Assembly (NCBI GenBank): GCA_018402605.1
Contig: JAGYIK010000076.1
Span: 1 to 5,354 of the forward strand
Length of the DNA: 5,354 nucleotides
DNA from: Litorivicinus sp.
GTDB taxonomy: Bacteria > Pseudomonadota > Gammaproteobacteria > Pseudomonadales > Litorivicinaceae
Direction of reading: 5' to 3'
Every line of letters starts with the position of its first letter. Position 1 is the first letter of the stretch. The notes under the pieces were generated by a model, which saw only the letters and a program-made list of their open reading frames with translations, was not told the DNA's origin and searched no databases. Both the position numbers and the translations under genes were made by a program. Shown piece after piece: positions 1-5,354 of this stretch.

Positions 1-452
1 TGCTGCACAAAGGACAGTCTGCCCGGATGCTCGGCTATGACCTCTGCATTGATGATCAATTTGTTTACTCGAGTCGTTCTGATGGATTAATTTGCGCCAC
101 GCCCACGGGCTCCACGGCCTATGCACTGAGCGCGGGGGGTCCAATCATGCATCCGAAACTCGACGCGCTCATTTTGGTGCCAATGTTTCCACATACACTC
201 AATGCACGTCCGATCGTGGTCCCTGCGAGCGCGGTGATTCAGGTGACGGTGACCGAGAAGCATCAAGCGCTACCACAGGTGAGTTGCGATGGTCAGACAC
301 ATATTTCATTGTTATTGGGCGATCAGGTTGTAATTCGGCGATCCGAACAGCACCTAACGCTATTGCATCCGCCCGGGTACAGCTACTACGCGGTCTGCCG
401 ATCAAAGCTGCAATGGGGTGGTCGGATTGAGCCGCAACAGGAGTCGGAATGA
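1..452 (+). CDS. nadK: NAD kinase, C-terminal half (5' end outside window)
   Basis: Cytoplasmic NAD kinase phosphorylates NAD+ to NADP+ using ATP or polyphosphate and is the only route to NADP in most bacteria. The frame is open from base 3 and gives 149 residues before the TGA at 450-452. It carries the family hallmark TGSTAY (bases 105-122) inside DGLI-ATPTGSTAY-LSAGGPI, which forms part of the nucleotide site. Next come LVPMFPHTLNARPIV and a late SCDGQ segment, both typical of the C-terminal beta-rich domain. The ending, with HPPGYSYY and a K-L-x-W stretch, matches where E. coli NadK (about 292 residues) ends, so the 3' end is intact. The N-terminal domain with the GGDGT motif lies upstream of the window. 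The ATG at base 27 is an internal methionine, not the start, because homology continues before it. The stop overlaps the next gene's start. Family assignment is very secure. Confidence 0.96.
   Translation, partial: LHKGQSARMLGYDLCIDDQFVYSSRSDGLICATPTGSTAYALSAGGPIMHPKLDALILVPMFPHTLNARPIVVPASAVIQVTVTEKHQALPQVSCDGQTHISLLLGDQVVIRRSEQHLTLLHPPGYSYYAVCRSKLQWGGRIEPQQESE
439..443 (+). promoter_or_regulatory. Ribosome binding site for the yeaC-like gene
   Basis: AGGAG lies 5 bases before the ATG at 449, inside the last codons of nadK. It supports that ATG as the start and lets ribosomes finishing nadK re-initiate at the ATGA overlap. Confidence 0.75.
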
Positions 453-715
453 ATACGGTTGATGAACTCATCGAAGCATTAACGCCCGCCATGCTCACGG
501 ATCTAAAACGCGCGTTAGAGCGAGGAAAGTTCCCCGATGGTCGCCCCGTGACCACTGAACAGAAAGAGCTGATGCTCGAGGCGATCATTCGCTATGAGGC
601 ATTCCATACGCCAGAAGAGGCGCGGACGGGATTCATCGATACCGGGAAGTCGAGTTGTGATGTCCCTAACCTCAAAAATGATTTGATACCGACACAGGAG
701 ATGCCAAATGACTGA
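449..715 (+). CDS. yeaC: YeaC/DUF1315 family small protein of unknown function
   Basis: An 88-residue soluble protein with no signal peptide or membrane segment. From memory it resembles E. coli YeaC (about 90 residues, DUF1315). Shared features are an N-terminal helix (residues 4-25, with LTP at 11-13), a GKFPDG turn at 26-31 (GKWPDG in YeaC), a T-EQKE segment at 36-40 leading into a second helix (to about 53), and an IDT triplet at 63-65. The tail (residues 66-88) is polar and less conserved. No catalytic or metal-binding pattern is visible and the family has no established biochemical role. The start is supported by AGGAG 5 bases upstream. The ATG overlaps the nadK stop as ATGA, and the gene's own TGA lies 8 bases inside pepN, so translation is probably coupled on both sides. 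The family call is confident; no function is assigned. Confidence 0.87.
   Translation: MNTVDELIEALTPAMLTDLKRALERGKFPDGRPVTTEQKELMLEAIIRYEAFHTPEEARTGFIDTGKSSCDVPNLKNDLIPTQEMPND
696..700 (+). promoter_or_regulatory. Ribosome binding site for pepN
   Basis: AGGAG sits 7 bases before the ATG at 708, within the last codons of the yeaC-like gene. The spacing favours 708 over the next in-frame ATG at 726 (residue 7). An ATG at 701 is in the yeaC frame and is not a pepN start. Confidence 0.75.
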
Positions 716-3302
716 TGCACGTGCAATGGAGGCCGCGCCACAAATCACGCGACTTGCAGCCTATGCACCGTACCCCTACCGGGTGCACTCTGTGGATTTG
801 CGTATTGAATTGCATCCAACCCAAACACGCGTCACGCAAACAAGTCGGTTTGCGCGGGTCATTCATGACACGACTGCGCTTGAGTTGTTTGGCCTCAATT
901 TGCAGCGTATTTCAATTCAAATTGACGGGGTTGAGGTCGAGTCAGATCGGATCGTTGAAGTCGATGAGAGTCTGCTGATTCGACAGGTTCCGCCGAGCTT
1001 TACGCTGACGGTAGTGACTGAAATAAGTCCTGAGGCGAATACCACGCTTGAAGGCCTGTATTTATCAAACGGGATGTTTTGTACGCAATGCGAAGCGGAG
1101 GGTTTTCGGCGGATCACCTACTATCCCGACCGGCCTGATGTCATGAGTGTATTTACCACAACAATCGTTGCGCCAGCCGCGTATCCGGTATTACTTTCGA
1201 ATGGTAACCCGGTGTCTGAACAGATCCTCGAGAATGGCGACAAGGAAGTTGTTTGGCACGATCCCTTTCCAAAGCCAAGCTATCTGTTTGCCTTGGTTGG
1301 TGGCGCGTTGGCCGTGCAGACAGATCACTATGTGACGCAATCAGGTCGTAAGGTCGAACTTCGGATTTATGTCGACGCCAAGGATCTTGACCGTGTGGAT
1401 TATGCGCTTGAGAGCCTAAAGCGCGCTATGGCTTGGGACGAGCAAGCCTTTGGTCGTGAATATGATCTGGATATCTTCATGATCGTTGCAGTGAGCCATT
1501 TCAATATGGGCGCGATGGAAAATAAAGGCCTCAATATTTTCAACTCGAGTTGCGTGTTGGCCAATCCGTTGGCCGCGACAGATCAGGCATTTCAGCGGAT
1601 TGAGGCCATCATTGCGCATGAGTACTTCCACAACTGGTCAGGCAACCGCGTGACCTGTCGAGACTGGTTTCAGTTGAGTCTTAAAGAAGGCTTTACGGTA
1701 TTCCGTGACAGCGAATTCACTTCGGACATCAATTCGCGGGCAGTCAAGCGGATCCAAGATGTCAATTTTCTTCGGTCGGCGCAGTTCACAGAGGATGGTG
1801 GCCCAACCGCGCATCCGGTGCAGCCGAGCGAATACTTGGAGATCTCAAATTTCTACACACTGACGATTTATGAGAAGGGTGCTGAAATCGTCCGCATGTT
1901 GAAAACGTTGCTGGGTCCGACCCTGTTCCGAGCGGGAAGTGATTTGTATTTCGAACGCCATGATGGCCAGGCAGTCACCATTGAAGACTTTGTTCAGGCG
2001 ATGGCTGATGTATCAGGACGTGACCTAACCGACTTCATGCGCTGGTACCGCCAGCCAGGCACACCAGTATTGGACGTCGAAGAGCATTGGGATGCAGAGG
2101 CGCGCGAGTTGAAACTGACGTTTGCACAGCATGCCCCCTCGGTTGCGACAGATGGCTCTCACGCACTGTATGTCATTCCGGTGAGTTACCAGGTGTTTGA
2201 TCGCACAACAGGGCGTGTGCTTTTGCCTGAGACACTGCTTGAGCTATCAGAGAAGACACACACCGTTGTCCATCGGATCACAGAAGGCGCACCTGTTGTG
2301 TCGATGCTGCGCGGTCTATCCGCTCCTGTGCGTTTGCACTATGACCGCGCGTTATCGGATTACGCTGCAGTGGCGTTATTTGATGACGATGGTGTCAGTC
2401 GCTGGGACGCCATTCAGGCGCTGTATATCAAAGCGATCGCAGAGCAAATGGATGGTGGGGAACAGGCAACACAAGCTGCCATTCAGGTGCTAGAGGGCTT
2501 GATACGCGATCCCGAGCAGATTGCTGATCCAGCCTGTGTGGCTGAGATGCTGATGTTGCCCCAAGACAATATTTTGTGGGATGCATTTACGCCGGCAGAC
2601 CCGCAACGCGTGGTCGCCGCGAGAAAGGCATTCCGCGGCTTAATCGCGGAACAACTGAAGCCCTTGTGGCCAAGGCTATATCAGGCAATGCAGGTCGCTG
2701 GTGAATATCGGCCGGATGCAGATGCGATCGGCCGACGGAGCCTCGGCATTACCGCGCTTGGTTTCTGGGCGCGCGTGGAGAACGTGGATGCTGAGCTTGA
2801 GTCATTGTTCGCTCGCGCCGGAAATCTGACGGAGCGTTTTGCTGCATACCGCATTGCGCGCGCAGATGGCTCGCCAGAGCTTGGGCAGCAGTTGTCGGAT
2901 GGGTTTCTGGCTCAGGCTGACGCTGATGAGGTGCTTGATTTGTGGCTCTCAACAGAGTCCATTAACGAGTCCACAGCAACCTTAGAGCGCGTTCGAGAGT
3001 TGACGGAACACCCTCGATTTGCGTGGACCAATCCAAATCGAGTGCGTGCGGTGGTGGGCGCTTTTGCTGGGCGGAACGTGAAGGCATTTCATACCGCAGA
3101 GGGATACCGCTTTCTGCGCGATGTGGTGATTAAGCTGGATGCAATGAATCCGCAAATTGCCGCACGATTAGTTAGTCCCTTGTGTCAGTGGGGCCGACTC
3201 GCACCAGAATATGCCAGTTTGATGCGTGCGGAACTCGAGTCCATGTCTGTCATGAAACTGTCAAAAGATTTGTATGAAATAGTCGAGAAGAGCCGCAAAT
3301 AA
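708..3302 (+). CDS. pepN: Aminopeptidase N, M1 family zinc metallopeptidase (complete)
   Basis: PepN removes N-terminal amino acids from peptides late in cytosolic protein turnover. The product has 864 residues, against 870 in E. coli PepN, and no signal peptide. The expected four domains fit: N-terminal beta domain (about 1-200), thermolysin-like catalytic domain (about 201-450), small beta-sandwich (about 451-550), and helical C-terminal domain (about 551-864). Catalytic elements are all present: the QCEAEGFR segment (Q127, E129, matching E. coli Gln119 and Glu121), GAMEN at 268-272 preceded by M267 (the S1-gating Met260 of E. coli), and the zinc motif HEYFH at 304-308 with third ligand E327 in LKEGFT, exactly HEXXH-18-E. 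The transition-state tyrosine is Y388 in YEKGAE, with the same H-to-Y spacing as E. coli (84). The C-terminal NPNR and GAFAG segments and LSKDLYE show the protein is full length. It should be active. It overlaps yeaC by 8 bases and ends in a run of three TAA codons. Confidence 0.98.
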   Translation: MTDARAMEAAPQITRLAAYAPYPYRVHSVDLRIELHPTQTRVTQTSRFARVIHDTTALELFGLNLQRISIQIDGVEVESDRIVEVDESLLIRQVPPSFTLTVVTEISPEANTTLEGLYLSNGMFCTQCEAEGFRRITYYPDRPDVMSVFTTTIVAPAAYPVLLSNGNPVSEQILENGDKEVVWHDPFPKPSYLFALVGGALAVQTDHYVTQSGRKVELRIYVDAKDLDRVDYALESLKRAMAWDEQAFGREYDLDIFMIVAVSHFNMGAMENKGLNIFNSSCVLANPLAATDQAFQRIEAIIAHEYFHNWSGNRVTCRDWFQLSLKEGFTVFRDSEFTSDINSRAVKRIQDVNFLRSAQFTEDGGPTAHPVQPSEYLEISNFYTLTIYEKGAEIVRMLKTLLGPTLFRAGSDLYFERHDGQAVTIEDFVQAMADVSGRDLTDFMRWYRQPGTPVLDVEEHWDAEARELKLTFAQHAPSVATDGSHALYVIPVSYQVFDRTTGRVLLPETLLELSEKTHTVVHRITEGAPVVSMLRGLSAPVRLHYDRALSDYAAVALFDDDGVSRWDAIQALYIKAIAEQMDGGEQATQAAIQVLEGLIRDPEQIADPACVAEMLMLPQDNILWDAFTPADPQRVVAARKAFRGLIAEQLKPLWPRLYQAMQVAGEYRPDADAIGRRSLGITALGFWARVENVDAELESLFARAGNLTERFAAYRIARADGSPELGQQLSDGFLAQADADEVLDLWLSTESINESTATLERVRELTEHPRFAWTNPNRVRAVVGAFAGRNVKAFHTAEGYRFLRDVVIKLDAMNPQIAARLVSPLCQWGRLAPEYASLMRAELESMSVMKLSKDLYEIVEKSRK

Positions 3303-3308
3303 TAATAA
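3300..3308 (+). other. Triple tandem TAA stop at the end of pepN
   Basis: The pepN stop is followed directly by two more in-frame TAA codons. The downstream gdhB start is in the same reading frame, so readthrough of one stop would otherwise run straight into gdhB. The extra stops would prevent a PepN-GdhB fusion; that role is inferred. Confidence 0.9.
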
Positions 3309-3313
3309 CCAAC

Positions 3314-3322
3314 AGGGAAGGA
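3314..3322 (+). promoter_or_regulatory. Purine-rich ribosome binding site for gdhB
   Basis: AGGGAAGGA precedes two in-frame ATG codons. The AGGGA part is 5 bases before the ATG at 3324, while AAGGA is only 1 base from it but 7 bases from the ATG at 3330. Spacing therefore allows either start and slightly favours 3330 for the AAGGA core. The proteins would differ by two residues. Confidence 0.65.
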
Positions 3323-3323
3323 T

Positions 3324-5354
3324 ATGGGCATGCCGACGACCACACGCGATCACCAAGACATCGTGCAGGCAGTACTTGCTTGCTCAAAAAGTGAAGGACT
3401 GAAGGTCTTTGCTCAGGCGTTTTTGAGCTCCTTATCAACCCGTGATCTGGAGCGCTTCAGAACCGACGATCTGGTGGGCGCGATTGTGCATGCGCATGGG
3501 CTCCTCAGTGCGAGTGCCAAATCACAGGTTGAGCTGTTCAACCCCGGGTTTGAAGAGTTCGGGTGGCAAAGTGATTACACCATTCTCGTGGTTCATCATC
3601 CGGATATCCCATTCTTAGTCGACAGTTTACGGATTGAATTGCTACAGCAAGAGATTGAGGTGCACACGCAGGTGAATCTCGTCTTGAGCATTGCGCGCGA
3701 TCGACAGGGGCGAGTGACAGATGTGACTGCCGCGAACGGCGATGATGCGCCGCGTGAGAGTCTCATCTGGCTGGAAATTGATCGCACGACACAAAAAGAC
3801 GTACTCCGGCGCATTAAGGGTGCTTTGCAAACTGTATTGCAAGATCTCCGCTTGGTCGTGGATGACTTCGAGTCCATGCACCGTCGCGTATCGGACATTG
3901 GCGACATGCTCTCTGGGACGCAAATCGCCGATGTGAATCTGGCTGAGGTGGAGTCATTCCTGAAATGGCTCGCAGACGATCACTTCACCTTCATAGGCTA
4001 TGAATACTTTGCTGTGGGTAAAGGATCGTTGTTGATGCTCGACTCGGAGCGGAGCCTCGGGTTGTCGCGAAATCAGAGTCTGACAACGCATGACACAAAG
4101 ACCCGCATCCGCGCGGAGCAGGTGACACACACGGATGATTTAGTTGTCTTTGTAAAAGCGCCCGTGCGCTCGAGCATCCATCGCGCGGTCTATCCCGATG
4201 TGGTTTCGATTCTAGAACTTAACGCGAAAGGCAAAGTGGTCGGTGAGCACCGATTGATCGGCCTATATACAGCTCGCGTGTATATCCGTCCGGCGCATGA
4301 GATCCCTCTGATCCGTGCGAAACTTGACTACGTCATCGATGCATCGGGATTCTCGGCTCGCACCCACAACGGCAAGGTGCTTCGACAAATCTTGCAGGTC
4401 TATCCCCGTGATGAGCTGTTTCAGTCAACCGCAGTGCACTTAAGCGAGACGGTCATTGAGATCGTCAAACTCCATGAGCGCAAACAGTTACGCTTGTTTC
4501 TCGATCGCGATCGGTTCGGCTTTTTCTGCTCTGCATTACTTTACATTCCGCGTGATCTCTACACGACGGAATCGCGGATCAAGATTCAGTCGCTACTCAG
4601 TGACGCATTGGATGCGGTCGACGCATCCTTTAGCACCTATTTTTCAGAGAGTATCTTTGCGCGGGTGCACATGATTTTCCGCTTAAAGCCCAATGCACCG
4701 GCAGTGGATGAGCGTGCACTTGAGCAAATGGTCAGTGATACGGTGTCGAGCTGGGGAGATCAGTTTCGTGATGCGCTTGAGGCTGAGCTCGGCGAGGAAC
4801 GCGCAAGCACGCTGTTTGCGCGCTACGGAAAAGGATTCCCTGCCGGTTATCGTGAGGATTTTTCGCCAAGGCGCGCTGTATTCGACATCCAAAGGGCAGA
4901 CAGCCTCGAAAACGGCGCTGATGTTGCGGTCTCGCTGTATCAAAATCTCGACGCGGCCAGTTCCGCTTTTCGCTTAAAGCTATTTTCACTGGAACATCCG
5001 ATTCCACTGTCTGACGCATTGCCCTTGATCGAGCATTTGGGTGCTTGGGTGTTGGCTGAATCCCCGTATGTCGTCAAAGGCAAGGACAGGTCAGTCTGGA
5101 TCCATGATTATCAGTTGGAATTACCAGGTTCGCTTGAGCTGACGCAAATTCGGGAGTCGTTTCAGGAGGCATTGCTTGCCGCCTGGCGCAAAGAGACCGA
5201 GTCGGATCGATTCTGCCAACTGGTGGTGTTGTCGGGTTTGAACTGGCGAGATGTTGCGCTACTGAGGGCCCTGACGCGCTACCTGAAGCAAATTGGATTC
5301 GAATTATCGCAGACCTGGATGGCTGAGACGCTCGCGGCATATCCGCAAATTGCC
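3324..5354 (+). CDS. gdhB: Large NAD-specific glutamate dehydrogenase, N-terminal part (3' end outside window)
   Basis: This family (GDH180 class, about 1,600 residues) oxidatively deaminates L-glutamate to 2-oxoglutarate and ammonia with NAD+, usually for amino acid catabolism. The frame runs open for 677 codons to the window edge. Family-like segments appear in order: FLVDS (97-101), DDHFTFIGY (218-226), SSIHR (283-287), GEHRLIGLYT (307-316), a PRDELFQ block (361-367), SES-FARVH (441-449), and WRDVALLRA with RYLKQ (641-656). These belong to the long N-terminal regulatory region, which in this class contains ACT-like domains, and to the approach to the catalytic core. The Rossmann and glutamate-binding catalytic domain should follow beyond base 5354, so activity cannot be judged here. 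The start could be 3324 or 3330; no upstream alternative exists, because in-frame stops end at 3308. It lies 21 bases after pepN in the same frame, probably on the same transcript. The symbol follows Pseudomonas usage. Confidence 0.94.
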   Translation, partial: MGMPTTTRDHQDIVQAVLACSKSEGLKVFAQAFLSSLSTRDLERFRTDDLVGAIVHAHGLLSASAKSQVELFNPGFEEFGWQSDYTILVVHHPDIPFLVDSLRIELLQQEIEVHTQVNLVLSIARDRQGRVTDVTAANGDDAPRESLIWLEIDRTTQKDVLRRIKGALQTVLQDLRLVVDDFESMHRRVSDIGDMLSGTQIADVNLAEVESFLKWLADDHFTFIGYEYFAVGKGSLLMLDSERSLGLSRNQSLTTHDTKTRIRAEQVTHTDDLVVFVKAPVRSSIHRAVYPDVVSILELNAKGKVVGEHRLIGLYTARVYIRPAHEIPLIRAKLDYVIDASGFSARTHNGKVLRQILQVYPRDELFQSTAVHLSETVIEIVKLHERKQLRLFLDRDRFGFFCSALLYIPRDLYTTESRIKIQSLLSDALDAVDASFSTYFSESIFARVHMIFRLKPNAPAVDERALEQMVSDTVSSWGDQFRDALEAELGEERASTLFARYGKGFPAGYREDFSPRRAVFDIQRADSLENGADVAVSLYQNLDAASSAFRLKLFSLEHPIPLSDALPLIEHLGAWVLAESPYVVKGKDRSVWIHDYQLELPGSLELTQIRESFQEALLAAWRKETESDRFCQLVVLSGLNWRDVALLRALTRYLKQIGFELSQTWMAETLAAYPQIA

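Noticed and set aside
199..588. Minus-strand open frame of 129 codons across the nadK/yeaC junction
   Set aside because: It lies antisense to two genes with clear homology, resembles no family I recognise, and has low-complexity Ser/Arg-rich composition typical of an antisense shadow.
708..978. Short + strand open frame from 715 as a possible overlapping gene at the pepN start
   Set aside because: It is out of frame with pepN, which has a good ribosome binding site and homology from its N terminus. The alternative product has no family resemblance.
3303..3323. Possible terminator or promoter between pepN and gdhB
   Set aside because: The 21-base gap has no inverted repeat or T-run and is too short for a promoter; it holds only stops and a ribosome binding site.
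3596..3923. Two overlapping minus-strand open frames of about 100 codons
   Set aside because: They are antisense to the gdhB frame, which is open without interruption and has family motifs throughout. The Ser/Arg/Cys-rich translation looks non-coding.
4456..5340. Several short open frames on both strands in the right third of the window
   Set aside because: The continuous + frame from 3324 explains the whole region as gdhB. These frames are shadows with no recognisable domains.
1..5354. Mobile elements, CRISPR arrays, tRNA/rRNA genes or foreign islands
   Set aside because: Coding sequence with housekeeping homology fills the window. I saw no spaced direct repeats, terminal inverted repeats, transposase motifs or cloverleaf-like segments, and no sharp shift in composition by eye.

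Overview
The window is ordinary, densely packed bacterial chromosome. It holds four genes, all on the + strand, with almost no non-coding DNA. Base composition looks mid-range (roughly 50-55% G+C by eye). All four products resemble gammaproteobacterial families: a C-terminal half of NAD kinase, a YeaC/DUF1315 protein, a PepN-type aminopeptidase N, and the large (180-kDa class) NAD-dependent glutamate dehydrogenase. The last family is typical of Pseudomonas and related lineages. I therefore infer a gammaproteobacterium, possibly of the broad Pseudomonadales/Oceanospirillales type, but cannot name a genus.

Layout: (1) 1-452, the 3' half of nadK, cut by the left edge. (2) 449-715, a small yeaC-like gene whose start codon overlaps the nadK stop as ATGA. 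(3) 708-3302, a complete pepN that overlaps yeaC by 8 bases and has its own good ribosome binding site. (4) A 21-base gap holding two further in-frame TAA codons after the pepN stop (three in a row) and a purine-rich ribosome binding site. (5) 3324-5354, the first 677 codons of gdhB, open to the right edge. That last reading frame has no stop in the window, and I checked it codon by codon.

The overlaps and the 21-base gap suggest one transcript with translational coupling, at least for nadK-yeaC-pepN and plausibly through gdhB. I see no internal promoter or terminator. The genes share a loose theme: PepN releases free amino acids from peptides, GdhB feeds glutamate into the TCA cycle as 2-oxoglutarate using NAD+, and NadK sets the NAD+/NADP+ balance. 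This link is inference.

I looked for mobile elements, phage genes, CRISPR repeats, RNA genes and unusual repeats and found none. I do not think this window contains an undescribed system. The least understood part is the YeaC/DUF1315 gene and its tight coupling to its neighbours.
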